A stretch of DNA of 20,291 nt from an uncultured Eubacterium sp. (GCA_904502145.1 CAJGDH010000007.1:1-20291), one strand, 5' to 3'; numbered from the stretch's first letter, positions 1 to 8,509 are shown. Numbers and translations are program-made. Notes: generated from the sequence alone by a model not told the origin.

Positions 1-27
1 CATATTTCCTTCTTTCCGCCAGCTGCC

Positions 28-1212
28 TTATCGATAGAAGTCGGCAAGCTTGGCAAAAGCATCGAGAGACCTTTCCGCCACTTCCGTAGGAACACAGTAG
101 GAGATACGGGTATGTCCCGGACAGCCAAACCCTGTGCCCGGTACGATCAGCAGATTGAAATCACGGGCCTTTTCACAGAAAGCCACGTCGTCTTCAATGA
201 GGGTCCTTGGGAACATATAGAAGGTTCCGCCTGGCTCAACTACATGGTATCCAAGGTCCCGAAGACCTTTCACCAGCAGATTTCGGTTTGTCTCATAGAT
301 GGAGATGTCCGAAGTCAGCTCCACGCATTCCGCACAGACTCTCTGGAAGAGAGAGGGAGCGTTCACATAGCCGAGAGAACGTCCGGCACCTGCACAGGCG
401 GCGTAGACCAGTTCATGGTCCGTCACCTGACCCGGGACAAAGATATATCCCAGACGTTCCCCGGGGAGGGAGAGGGATTTTGACCAGGAATAGCAGACCA
501 GGGTATTCTTGTAGTATTTCGGGATATAGGGGACAACCGTACCGTCAAAAGCGATCTCTCTGTAAGGCTCGTCCGCGATGATGAAAATAGGCTCTCCGTA
601 TTCTGCGGATTTTTCTTCCAGCAGGGAAGAAAGCTTTTTGATAGTCGCCTCAGAATAGACGCAGCCGCTGGGGTTGTTGGGTGAATTGACGATCACTGCC
701 TTGGTCTTTTCATTTACTGCGTCGGACAGGGCTTCAAAATCGATCTGGAAAGCTTCCACATCTGCGGGAATCAGACGCATGACGGCACCTGCACCTTCGA
801 TAAATACCTTATATTCCGGGAAATAAGGGGCAAAGACAATCACCTCGTCACCGGGATTACAAAGACCGTTCAGACAGCAGCAAAGACCTGCGGCAGCACC
901 TACCGTGATATAAAGTTCATCTGCCTTTGCTTCCATGTCGTATCTTCTGCGGATGGAAGCAGCAATCTTCTCACGGGAGGCTGCGTCACCCTGGGCACTG
1001 GTATATCCGTGCAGGAAGACGGGATCCGTTTCCCTGATCAGCCGCATGGCCGTCTCATTGACTGCATCAGGAGCAGGAACACTGGGATTTCCGATAGAGA
1101 AATCAAATACATTCTCGGATCCTACTTCTGCGGCACGTTTTTTTCCGAATTCAAAAAGTTCACGGATCACGGAACGCTGGGTTCCGAGTCCTACCATTCG
1201 TTTGTTCAGCAT
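28..1212 (-). CDS. PLP-dependent class I/II aminotransferase
   Basis: A 394-residue aminotransferase of the aspartate aminotransferase fold type I, expected to be cytosolic and to move an amino group between an amino acid and a 2-oxo acid. Visible family marks are the NSPNNPSG loop (residues 176-183), DEPY (214-217, whose Asp contacts the PLP ring nitrogen), YSWSKSLS (241-248) with Lys245 as the likely Schiff-base lysine, and an Arg at 253 in GERLGY. Length is normal for the family. The ATG has a GAGGA ribosome site just upstream. It is divergent from the AMP-forming ligase. The substrate cannot be read from the sequence: aspartate, aromatic or alanine-type activities are all possible. A run of three cysteines at 111-113 is slightly unusual. 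The family call is secure and the substrate open. Confidence 0.93.
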   Translation of the reverse strand: MLNKRMVGLGTQRSVIRELFEFGKKRAAEVGSENVFDFSIGNPSVPAPDAVNETAMRLIRETDPVFLHGYTSAQGDAASREKIAASIRRRYDMEAKADELYITVGAAAGLCCCLNGLCNPGDEVIVFAPYFPEYKVFIEGAGAVMRLIPADVEAFQIDFEALSDAVNEKTKAVIVNSPNNPSGCVYSEATIKKLSSLLEEKSAEYGEPIFIIADEPYREIAFDGTVVPYIPKYYKNTLVCYSWSKSLSLPGERLGYIFVPGQVTDHELVYAACAGAGRSLGYVNAPSLFQRVCAECVELTSDISIYETNRNLLVKGLRDLGYHVVEPGGTFYMFPRTLIEDDVAFCEKARDFNLLIVPGTGFGCPGHTRISYCVPTEVAERSLDAFAKLADFYR

Positions 1213-1251
1213 ATTTTATTCCTCTTTTCTTTATAGAATAGACTGATAATC

Positions 1252-1260
1252 ATTATAGCA
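1252..1260 (-). promoter_or_regulatory. Extended -10 promoter of the aminotransferase
   Basis: On the minus strand TGC-TATAAT lies about 40 bases before the aminotransferase ATG. The -35 region is poor, as is usual for extended -10 promoters. An 11-base palindrome, ATTCCGGGAAT (1264-1274), falls between the -10 and -35 positions and could be an operator, but it is short. Confidence 0.55.
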
Positions 1261-1363
1261 TAAATTCCGGGAATATCCTTAATCATTTTTCTCATTTTCC
1301 TCTTTCTCTTTATACATTAATATACATTATTACAAGTCAGGAATAAATATGCATAAACAACAG

Positions 1364-1392
1364 TTGACATTTATAAATTGTTGTGTTATTTT
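1364..1392 (+). promoter_or_regulatory. Sigma-A promoter of the acyl-CoA ligase gene
   Basis: TTGACA (1364-1369), a 17-base spacer and TATTTT (1387-1392) preceded by TGT, which makes an extended -10. A 6-bp inverted repeat, ACAACA (1357-1362) and TGTTGT (1379-1384), straddles the -35 box and could bind a regulator. A tandem TATACATTA with 10-base period sits farther upstream (1311-1329). Confidence 0.65.
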
Positions 1393-1466
1393 ACATTTAT
1401 GCTTTAGACAGTAAAAGAAATAAAGTCCAAAAGTGTTAATCAATGAAGAATGAGGGAGATAGAAAA

Positions 1467-3101
1467 ATGCCGGTTACAGATTTATTGGAAAGAAATCATA
1501 AGCTATATGGAGACGAAGTTGCGCTGGTAGAGCTTAATCCCACCGTGACAGAGCATGTGAAAAGGGTAACCTGGAAAGAGTACGACCTGGTCCAGCATGT
1601 TGATGACCAGCCGTATCGCCGGGAGATCACCTGGAGTGTTTTTGACGAAAAAGCAAACCGCGTCGCAAATATGCTTCTTTCCAAGGGAGTAAAGAAGGGT
1701 GACAGAGTAGCCATCCTTATGTTCAACTGTCTTGAATGGCTTCCCATCTATTTCGGTATACTGAAGACCGGCGCTATTGCGGTACCCTTTAATTTCCGCT
1801 TTGCGTCAGATGAGATCAAATATTGTCTTAATCTTGCGGAAGTCCAGGTCCTTTTCTTCGGCAATCAGTTCATCGGCCGTCTTGAAGCCATCGAAGAAGA
1901 CATCGCATCAAGACTGCTCATCTATGTCGGGGACGGATGTCCTACATTTGCGGAGAGCTATCATGCCCTGGTGGCAGATGCATCCAGCCAGCCGCCCCTG
2001 ATCCGTCTTGATGATGAAGACGATGCTGCCATCTATTTCTCCTCGGGAACCACAGGTTTCCCCAAAGCGATCCTGCACAATCATGAAAGCCTTCTTCAGG
2101 CCGCTCAGATGGAGCAGAAACATCACAGCATCGCCAGGGGAGATAACTTCCTCTGTATCCCTCCGTTGTATCATACGGGAGCCAAATTCCACTGGATGGG
2201 CTGTCTCTGCGCAGGCGCCAAAGCAGTCATCCTGATCGGAACTTCCCCGGAGATCATCTTAAATGCTGTTTCCGAGGAGCAGTGTACCGTGGTCTGGCTT
2301 CTTGTGCCATGGGCCCAGGAGATCCTGGAGAAACTGGATTCAGGCGAACTGAAGATCGAGGATTTCAAACTGGACCAGTGGAGACTGATGCATATCGGCG
2401 CTCAGCCGGTGCCCCCGTCACTGATCCGCCACTGGAAGCAATACTTCCCCCATCATGATTACGATACCAACTATGGTCTGTCCGAATCTACCGGTCCCGG
2501 ATGCGTGCATCTGGGTGTGGAGAATGTCCATAAGGTGGGAGCCATCGGTGTACCGGGTTACCGCTGGGAGTGTAAGATCGTGGATGAGGAAGGCAATGCT
2601 GTGGAACAGGGAGAAGTAGGAGAACTCTGCGTCAAAGGGCCCGGAGTGATGACCTGTTATTATAACGATCCCAAGGCAACAGCAGAGACCCTGAAGGACG
2701 GCTGGCTGTTCACCGGGGATATGGCCATGCAGGATGAGGACGGATTCTATTTCCTTGTGGACAGGAAAAAAGACGTCATCATCTCCGGCGGGGAGAATAT
2801 CTATCCGGTTCAGATCGAGAATTTCCTCAGTGCCTACCACAAAATTTCAGACGTGGCTGTGATCGGTCTTCCGGACAAACGTCTGGGAGAGATTACGGGT
2901 GCCATTATCCAGATCGTTCCGGGTATGGAATGTACGGAGGAAGAGATCGAGAAATACTGCCATCAGCTTCCCCGTTATAAACGTCCCAAGAAGATCATCT
3001 TTGCGGATGTGCCGAGAAATGCCACCGGAAAGATCGAGAAGCCTGCCCTTAGAAGAAAATACGGTGCAGATCAGCTTGTCGCTCAGCAGAACAGAGGCTG
3101 A
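1467..3101 (+). CDS. Class I adenylate-forming acyl-CoA ligase
   Basis: A 544-residue ANL-superfamily enzyme expected to activate a carboxylic acid with ATP to an acyl-AMP and then pass it to CoA. All core motifs are present: FSSGTTGFPK (191-200), YGLSESTG (336-343), TGD (416-418), DRKKDVI (432-438) and the C-terminal PRNATGKIEK with the adenylation lysine at 522. The base after the SSGTTG loop reads PKA where most relatives have PKG. The chosen ATG has GAGGGAG eight bases upstream; an in-frame ATG at 1443 lacks a ribosome site. A terminator separates it from the symporter gene, so the two are neighbours rather than one operon. The substrate is unknown: a medium-chain, branched, aromatic or steroid acid are all possible. 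The family call is secure. Confidence 0.92.
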   Translation: MPVTDLLERNHKLYGDEVALVELNPTVTEHVKRVTWKEYDLVQHVDDQPYRREITWSVFDEKANRVANMLLSKGVKKGDRVAILMFNCLEWLPIYFGILKTGAIAVPFNFRFASDEIKYCLNLAEVQVLFFGNQFIGRLEAIEEDIASRLLIYVGDGCPTFAESYHALVADASSQPPLIRLDDEDDAAIYFSSGTTGFPKAILHNHESLLQAAQMEQKHHSIARGDNFLCIPPLYHTGAKFHWMGCLCAGAKAVILIGTSPEIILNAVSEEQCTVVWLLVPWAQEILEKLDSGELKIEDFKLDQWRLMHIGAQPVPPSLIRHWKQYFPHHDYDTNYGLSESTGPGCVHLGVENVHKVGAIGVPGYRWECKIVDEEGNAVEQGEVGELCVKGPGVMTCYYNDPKATAETLKDGWLFTGDMAMQDEDGFYFLVDRKKDVIISGGENIYPVQIENFLSAYHKISDVAVIGLPDKRLGEITGAIIQIVPGMECTEEEIEKYCHQLPRYKRPKKIIFADVPRNATGKIEKPALRRKYGADQLVAQQNRG

Positions 3102-3104
3102 TCA

Positions 3105-3201
3105 CCTGGCGGGAGAGAAGTGTCCGCCGGTATCCACACAGCTAGAAAATGAACAGAACATAAAGAGCAGATTTACGTCCTTTAACGTGAATCTGCTCTT
3201 T
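3105..3201 (+). terminator. Terminator after the ligase gene
   Basis: Two hairpins in a row. A GC-rich one lies just after the stop codon (GGCGG 3108-3112 with CCGCC 3124-3128, extended by CC/GG over a bulged T). The second is a perfect 12-bp stem, AAAGAGCAGATT (3162-3173) with AATCTGCTCTTT (3190-3201), with a further ACGT/ACGT pairing inside. A T run follows at about 3208-3213. The second hairpin is the likely terminator. Confidence 0.75.
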
Positions 3202-3224
3202 CGTAAGTTTTTTGAAAAAAATCC

Positions 3225-3253
3225 TTGACAAGGAATGAAGAATAAGTTATATT
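3225..3253 (+). promoter_or_regulatory. Sigma-A promoter of the symporter gene
   Basis: TTGACA (3225-3230), a 17-base spacer and TATATT (3248-3253). The start of transcription should be near 3260, immediately before an A/T-rich leader with the palindrome GCTTTAAAGC (3263-3272) and a second copy of TTTAAAGC at 3281-3288, 16 bases further on. Confidence 0.75.
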
Positions 3254-3322
3254 AACTTCAGTGCTTTAAAGCATTTATCATTTAAAGCTTTATATTTAAA
3301 AAGTTTCAGGAGGAAAGTAGAA

Positions 3323-4909
3323 ATGTCAAAAGAAGTTTTAAGTGCAGTCATGTTGGTCGTCTTTTTCGGAGTGATGATCTACGTTGGCTATAGTACGAGA
3401 AAACATGCAACCGATGTCAATGGTTTTGTTCTCGGAGGAAGATCCGTAGGTCCCTGGCTCACCGCCTTCGCTTTCGGAACATCTTATTTCTCCGCAGTAA
3501 TCTTTGTCGGTTATGCGGGACAGTTCGGTTGGAATTTTGGCATGGCCAGCACCTGGGCAGGACTTGGCAACGCCTTTATCGGCTCACTTCTCGCATGGAT
3601 CATCCTGGGCAGAAGAACCAGGATCATGACCCAGCATCTGGACGCCAAGACCATGCCGGATTTCTTCGGCAAACGGTTTCAGTCCACACCCCTTAAGGTA
3701 GCTGCTTCGGCCATCGTGTTCATTTTCCTGATCCCTTATACAGCTTCCTTATACAACGGTCTTTCCAGTCTGTTCGGAATGGCTTTCAACATTCCCTACT
3801 ACGCAGTCATTCTGATCATGGCTGTTCTTACCGGAATCTACGTAATCGTCGGCGGTTACATGGCTACCGCCATTAATGACTTCATTCAGGGAATCATCAT
3901 GCTGTTCGGAATCTGCGCGGTAATCTACTCAGTGATCGCCCAGAACGGCGGTTTACTTGCCACCACCGTAAAGCTTTCCGCAGTGGAATGCGAGGGATGG
4001 TCAGGCGGAGCGTTTACCTCCTTCCTTGGACCCGATCCTCTGGCCCTCTTGTTTGTCGTTATCCTGACCTCTCTCGGAACCTGGGGACTTCCCCAGATGG
4101 TCGGTAAATTCTATGCCATCAAGAGTGAGCATGATATCCAGAAGGGCACCGTGATCTCAACATTGTTTGCCATCGTCGTAGCCGGCGGGTGTTACTTCCT
4201 CGGCGGATTCGGACGTCTGTACGCAGACAAGATCAGCTACAATGAAGCAACAGGAAAGCCTCTTTTTGATACCATTATCCCGAGCATGCTTTCCACGCTG
4301 CCGTCCATCATCATTGCCATCGTTATCGTGCTTGTACTGTCGGCTTCCATGTCGACCCTGTCATCCCTGGTTCTTACCTCTTCATCCACCTTTACCCTCG
4401 ATGTGATCAAGGTTGCATCCAAGGAAGAGATGGATGAGAAGAAACAGGTATTCTACATGAGGATATTCATTGTCTTCTTTATCGCCGTATCTGCCCTGAT
4501 CGCCATCTTTAAGGATTCACATCCGGAGGTGACTTTCATCGCCCAGATGATGGGTGTTTCATGGGGAGCCCTTGCAGGATCATTCCTGGCACCATTCCTC
4601 TACGGTCTCTACTGGAAAGGGGTCACCAAAGCGGCCACGGCTGTCTGCTACGTATGGGGATGCAGCATCGCTGTTCTTCAGATGATCATTTCCCTTTCCG
4701 GCATGGATATCAGCGGATGGGGCCCTGTCCTTGGCTACATCTTCCGGTCATCCATCAACTCCGGTGTTGTGGCTATGGTGGGAGGCCTGGTCATTGTTCC
4801 TCTGATCAGCGCGTTTACTGCCAAGCAGGAAAAAGAAGTGGTTGACGAGATGTTCAACTGGTACGACATCAAACATGAAGTATCCTTCAAGACCAGTCTT
4901 AATGACTGA
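3323..4909 (+). CDS. Sodium:solute symporter (SSS family)
   Basis: A 528-residue polytopic membrane protein with about 13 hydrophobic segments, typical of the SSS family (Na+-coupled uptake of substrates such as proline, pantothenate, acetate or sugars). The N-terminal part shows the family's GGRSVGPWLTAFAFG region with an aromatic/Ser-rich first helix. The signature GGYMATAINDFIQG follows in mid-protein, and a Ser/Thr-rich helix, SASMSTLSSLVLTSSS, corresponds to the Na2 site region. AGGAGG is nine bases before the ATG. The transported solute cannot be assigned. Its position after an acyl-CoA ligase makes an organic acid plausible, but the genes have separate promoters. The basic/acidic C-terminal tail (from about residue 505) is cytosolic by composition. 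Confidence 0.93.
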   Translation: MSKEVLSAVMLVVFFGVMIYVGYSTRKHATDVNGFVLGGRSVGPWLTAFAFGTSYFSAVIFVGYAGQFGWNFGMASTWAGLGNAFIGSLLAWIILGRRTRIMTQHLDAKTMPDFFGKRFQSTPLKVAASAIVFIFLIPYTASLYNGLSSLFGMAFNIPYYAVILIMAVLTGIYVIVGGYMATAINDFIQGIIMLFGICAVIYSVIAQNGGLLATTVKLSAVECEGWSGGAFTSFLGPDPLALLFVVILTSLGTWGLPQMVGKFYAIKSEHDIQKGTVISTLFAIVVAGGCYFLGGFGRLYADKISYNEATGKPLFDTIIPSMLSTLPSIIIAIVIVLVLSASMSTLSSLVLTSSSTFTLDVIKVASKEEMDEKKQVFYMRIFIVFFIAVSALIAIFKDSHPEVTFIAQMMGVSWGALAGSFLAPFLYGLYWKGVTKAATAVCYVWGCSIAVLQMIISLSGMDISGWGPVLGYIFRSSINSGVVAMVGGLVIVPLISAFTAKQEKEVVDEMFNWYDIKHEVSFKTSLND

Positions 4910-4963
4910 GAATAAGTGTATGTTCTGTTAAGAAATATAAAGTGTCTCTCTGATTAAAAACAG

Positions 4964-5022
4964 AAAAAAATCCTTAAGCAGGTCCGCCATAACTTATGAC
5001 CATGATGCTTAAGGATTTTTTT
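4964..5022 (+). terminator. Terminator after the symporter gene
   Basis: A perfect 17-bp inverted repeat. The A7-TCCTTAAGCA arm (4964-4980) pairs with the TGCTTAAGGA-T7 arm (5006-5022). The 25-base loop has an internal GGTC/GACC pairing. The A run on one side and T run on the other allow termination on both strands. Confidence 0.9.
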
Positions 5023-5024
5023 CT

Positions 5025-5052
5025 TTTAGAATTATTGCAGATGGTGTATAAT
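5025..5052 (+). promoter_or_regulatory. Possible promoter of glgA
   Basis: A perfect TATAAT at 5047-5052 with a weak TTTAGA -35 (5025-5030) 16 bases before it, just beyond the terminator T run. It gives a leader of about 50 bases. Confidence 0.5.
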
Positions 5053-5110
5053 CATCAAAAAAGTTCTGTTCAAATTTTAGATAAAATCGGAAGAAGAGGA
5101 GGCATATGAT

Positions 5111-6553
5111 ATGAAGCATGTACTTTTCGTGGCCGCAGAGTCTGCACCCTTCATCAAAACCGGTGGACTGGGTTCCGTGATCGGTTCTCTTCCCAGGGCG
5201 CTGAATCAGCTGGATCTGAAAGTCAGTCTGGTCATCCCCGGTTATGAATGCATTCTTCCGGAATACGGACGAAAGGCTGAAACTCTGTTCTCTTTTCCGG
5301 TAAAACTGGGATGGAGAGAAGGGATGGCCGAGCTTGCCTTCCTCAGGCAGGATGACATGGATGTCTATTTTATCCGCAATGATCAGTACTACTCCGGGCC
5401 GCAGCCTTACAGTGATATCTGGCTGGATGTGGAGAAATTCGCTTTTTTCTCCAAAGCTGTTCTTGAAATGCTGAGCTATCTGGAGCTTCCCGTTGACATC
5501 ATCCACTGCCATGACTGGCAGACTGCCCTGCTTCCGGTCTATCTGAAGTCCATGTACATACAGGACCCCTATTACGCCCGGATAAAGACCATACTGACCA
5601 TTCACAACCTCAGATTTCAGGGAATCACTGAAATTGGTCATATGAAAGACATCACCGGACTTCCGGACTATATATTCAGCTATGATATGATGGAAAACTA
5701 CGGCCAGGCCAATATGCTTAAAGGGGGGATCAACTGCGCGGACCGGATCACAACAGTGAGTGCTGCCTACGCGGAGGAGATCAAGACCCCGGAATACGGG
5801 GAAGGACTCTTCCAGGCCCTGGCTTTCCGAAGTCCCTATCTGAGCGGGATCACCAACGGGATCGACTGGCACATGTATGATCCGGAAAATGATCCGTACC
5901 TGGCACAAACCTTCACCGTTGATACTTTTGAGACGGCCAGAAGGGCCAATAAACTCTTCCTGCAGAATAAGACAGGCCTGAAGGAGGATCCGGACGCCTT
6001 CACCATGGGGATCGTGTCCAGGCTCACCGACCAGAAGGGCTATGACCTGCTGGAAGAAGTACTGGAAGATGTGCTGGATGAGGGTGCCCAGCTTTATGTT
6101 CTGGGAGAAGGAGAGGAGAAGGTGGAAGAGATCTTCCGCAATTATCAGAAAAAATACCCTGACCGGGTCTATGTCCGGAACTTGTACCAGGATGAATTGG
6201 CAAAACAGATCTACGGTGCCTGTGACCTGACTCTCATGCCCTCCAGATTCGAACCCTGTGGTCTCAACCAGATGATGGCACAGCGGTACGGATGCCTCCC
6301 TCTGGCCAGGGCAACAGGCGGACTGAAAGATACCATCGAGGATGACGGCCGGCTGTCTGCCCGGGGGACAGGATTTCTTTTTGACCGTTTCGACAGGTTC
6401 GCCTTCCATAACTGCCTGAAGAGAGCCTTCTCCCTTTACCGGACTCATCCCGAATATTGGGAGGGAAGAATAAGAGCAGCCATGAAAAAGGACAATTCCT
6501 GGGCTCACGCCGCAAGAGCCTATGAAGATCTGTATCAAAGCCTTGGGGAATAA
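5111..6553 (+). CDS. glgA: Glycogen synthase (ADP-glucose type, GT5)
   Basis: A 480-residue GT-B glycosyltransferase that adds glucose from ADP-glucose to the growing alpha-1,4-glucan. It starts with the GT5 N-terminal signature KTGGLGSVIG (Lys16), has the CHDWQTALLP block and ITNGID near mid-protein, and carries the C-terminal PSRFEPCGL motif with Glu381, followed by RATGGLKDTI. Length matches bacterial GlgA (about 475-490). In the signature, the residue after KTGGLG is Ser22, where most family members have Asp. AGGAGG (5097-5102) sits eight bases before the ATG. An ATG ATA TGA mini-frame (5106-5114) lies between the ribosome site and the start and overlaps it. No other glycogen genes (branching enzyme, ADP-glucose pyrophosphorylase, phosphorylase) adjoin it, so it is a stand-alone copy. 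Confidence 0.94.
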   Translation: MKHVLFVAAESAPFIKTGGLGSVIGSLPRALNQLDLKVSLVIPGYECILPEYGRKAETLFSFPVKLGWREGMAELAFLRQDDMDVYFIRNDQYYSGPQPYSDIWLDVEKFAFFSKAVLEMLSYLELPVDIIHCHDWQTALLPVYLKSMYIQDPYYARIKTILTIHNLRFQGITEIGHMKDITGLPDYIFSYDMMENYGQANMLKGGINCADRITTVSAAYAEEIKTPEYGEGLFQALAFRSPYLSGITNGIDWHMYDPENDPYLAQTFTVDTFETARRANKLFLQNKTGLKEDPDAFTMGIVSRLTDQKGYDLLEEVLEDVLDEGAQLYVLGEGEEKVEEIFRNYQKKYPDRVYVRNLYQDELAKQIYGACDLTLMPSRFEPCGLNQMMAQRYGCLPLARATGGLKDTIEDDGRLSARGTGFLFDRFDRFAFHNCLKRAFSLYRTHPEYWEGRIRAAMKKDNSWAHAARAYEDLYQSLGE

Positions 6554-6616
6554 CCCAATAAGATAATTACAGAAGAAATACATATAAATACATGGAAAAT
6601 ACATAGAGCATAAACA

Positions 6617-6654
6617 AACCCCTTTCCACGGGATCTCATCTTTGGAAAGGGGTT
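6617..6654. terminator. Hairpin terminator between convergent glgA and rqcH
   Basis: A perfect 12-bp stem, AACCCCTTTCCA (6617-6628) with TGGAAAGGGGTT (6643-6654), and a 14-base loop. Only short T stretches follow on either strand (ATTTAT on plus, TGTTTATG on minus), so it may act in both directions with moderate strength. Confidence 0.7.
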
Positions 6655-6677
6655 ATTTATATGCTAAGATATCCGGT

Positions 6678-8426
6678 TTATCTGTCAGGGATCCTGGTGA
6701 TCCCGCTGATATCCGGCTCGATATTCATGGAATAGTTGGTATGGTAGATGACGAATCCCGGTTTGGCCTGGGGAGGCTTCTTCAGGTTCTTCCTTTCGGT
6801 GTAATCTATCTCCACCTTGGGGGCATTTTTTCCCTTGGAGTAGTAGGCAGCCAGCCTGGCTGCTTCCTCGTAGGTCCGGTCAGGAAGCTGGTCCGCTGTC
6901 TCCAGTTTGACGATCACGTGGGAGCCTGCCATGTTTTTGGCATGGAACCACATGTCCTTGCCGTTGGCGAAACGGAAGGTCAGTTCATCATTCTGAAAAT
7001 TGTTTTTTCCCACATAGATATGGAAACCGTCGGAGGAAACATAGTGGAAGGGCCTGCTTTTTGCTCCTGAACCTTTCTTTCCCTGTCCGTGCCGACGGAC
7101 ATAACCGTATTGTGTAAGCTCTTCCTTGATCATGGAAAGATCAGCCTCATCCCTGGCGATCTCCAGGGAATTGCTGACGGATTCCAGATGGGCCAGCTCC
7201 TGCCGGGTTTCCTCCACCAGACCGGAAAGGGCCTGATGGGTCCTTTTCAGCTTGTTATAGCGGTCGAAATACTTCTTTGCATTTTCCATGGCGGAAAGCT
7301 GGGGATCCAGTGGGATCCGGATCTCTTTTCCGTCGTAATAATTCGTGCAGGTCAGTTCCTTTTGCCCTTCGGTGACCTCATAACCATAGGTGTGAAGAAG
7401 TTCACCATAGATACGGTACTGTTCTCTTTTTTCCGTGTCTTTAAGCTGTTTTGCCTGAAGGTCGTATTTCTTGGCTGCCCTTTCTATGGCATTGCCCACT
7501 ACCTTCCGAAGATCGGTGGATTTCTGCCTGATCCTCGTATTGACTTCCCTCTCTGCATAGTAGCGTTCCAGTACCTCGGATATGGAGTCAAAATACACGG
7601 CTTCCCGGTCACTCTGCCCCAGTAGACGGAAGGAGGAAAACTCCACCGGTTCATTTCCCTGATAGATGATATTCGGGGTGAATCTGCCGTCTTCCAGCCA
7701 GGTTTTCAGTCTGCCAAGCTCCCCGTAGAGGGCAAGGGCCTTGTCCCCCTCCACCGAAGCTGCCGAATCATTTCCGTCGATCCCGGCCCGGTAACACATT
7801 TCATTTGCCAGCAGGGGGCTGATCCCGGAAAGAGAGCCGTAGATAGCCTTCTGGATGCTTACCGGCTTCTTAAGGAGAACATCGGCATACCAGTCCGGGT
7901 CCATATCATAGATGGCGATCTTTCCCTGGTTGGGCGGATAGGTGTACTGCCTGCCCGGGAGGACCTCCCTGACAGAGCTGATCTGGCTTGAGATATGCTT
8001 GATACTGTCAATGATCATGCCGGACTGGTCCAGGAAGATGATATTGCTGTGTTTTCCCATGATCTCCACCACCAGTTTCTTCCGGCAGAGATCACCCATC
8101 TCGTTAAGGTGCTCGATGTCGATCTCCACGATCCGTTCAAGTCCGGGCTGACTGACACTAAGGATCCGTCCGTTGCTGATATGTTTTCTCAGCAGCATGC
8201 AGAACATAGGGGCAGTCAGGGGATTCTTCTTGTTTTCCGAAGTGAAATAGATCAGAGGCAGACTTGCACCGGCCGAAATCAGAAGACGCAGAGTCTCCTT
8301 CCTGTTTTTAAAGATAAACAGCAGTTCATCCTTCTCCGGCTGATAGATCTTATAGATCCTGGAACCCGGCAGGACTTTGTTCATATCGTGAACGACGTTG
8401 GCGATGACCGTTCCATCAAAAGCCAT
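6678..8426 (-). CDS. rqcH: NFACT family protein, ribosome quality control factor RqcH
   Basis: A 582-residue NFACT protein. Homologues bind 50S subunits that carry stalled peptidyl-tRNA and add C-terminal alanine tails that mark the chain for degradation; older annotations call them fibronectin-binding proteins. The order is an N-terminal NFACT-N domain (from MAFDGTVIANVVHDMNK to about residue 200), helix-hairpin-helix and long charged coiled-coil segments (about 270-430), and the NFACT-R domain with FHYVSSDGFHIYVGKNN and MWFHAKNMAGSHVIVK (about 455-510). Length is typical of Firmicutes RqcH. AAGGAGG precedes the ATG closely. It is a single-gene unit, divergent from the PH-domain/his operon and convergent with glgA. 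The family is secure; the RqcH role rests on homology. Confidence 0.9.
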   Translation of the reverse strand: MAFDGTVIANVVHDMNKVLPGSRIYKIYQPEKDELLFIFKNRKETLRLLISAGASLPLIYFTSENKKNPLTAPMFCMLLRKHISNGRILSVSQPGLERIVEIDIEHLNEMGDLCRKKLVVEIMGKHSNIIFLDQSGMIIDSIKHISSQISSVREVLPGRQYTYPPNQGKIAIYDMDPDWYADVLLKKPVSIQKAIYGSLSGISPLLANEMCYRAGIDGNDSAASVEGDKALALYGELGRLKTWLEDGRFTPNIIYQGNEPVEFSSFRLLGQSDREAVYFDSISEVLERYYAEREVNTRIRQKSTDLRKVVGNAIERAAKKYDLQAKQLKDTEKREQYRIYGELLHTYGYEVTEGQKELTCTNYYDGKEIRIPLDPQLSAMENAKKYFDRYNKLKRTHQALSGLVEETRQELAHLESVSNSLEIARDEADLSMIKEELTQYGYVRRHGQGKKGSGAKSRPFHYVSSDGFHIYVGKNNFQNDELTFRFANGKDMWFHAKNMAGSHVIVKLETADQLPDRTYEEAARLAAYYSKGKNAPKVEIDYTERKNLKKPPQAKPGFVIYHTNYSMNIEPDISGITRIPDR

Positions 8427-8459
8427 GGATCTTCCTCCTTAAGCAGTGTTCTGTGTCAG

Positions 8460-8488
8460 ATTCTACCACAGTATCCGTGAATCGTCAA
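8460..8488 (-). promoter_or_regulatory. Promoter of rqcH
   Basis: Read on the minus strand: TTGACG (8488-8483), a 17-base spacer and TAGAAT (8465-8460) preceded by TGG, an extended -10. The leader to the ATG is about 30 bases. Confidence 0.75.
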
Positions 8489-8509
8489 AAGCACCCGCCG
8501 GGCCCATGA

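Noticed and set aside
1443..1466. Earlier ATG of the acyl-CoA ligase
   Set aside because: No ribosome site precedes it, while GAGGGAG stands eight bases before the next in-frame ATG, inside the extra codons.
5009..6604. A 531-codon open frame on the minus strand opposite glgA
   Set aside because: It is antisense to a clear glycogen synthase, has no family motifs, and spans a strong terminator. Long antisense frames are common opposite GC-balanced codon use.
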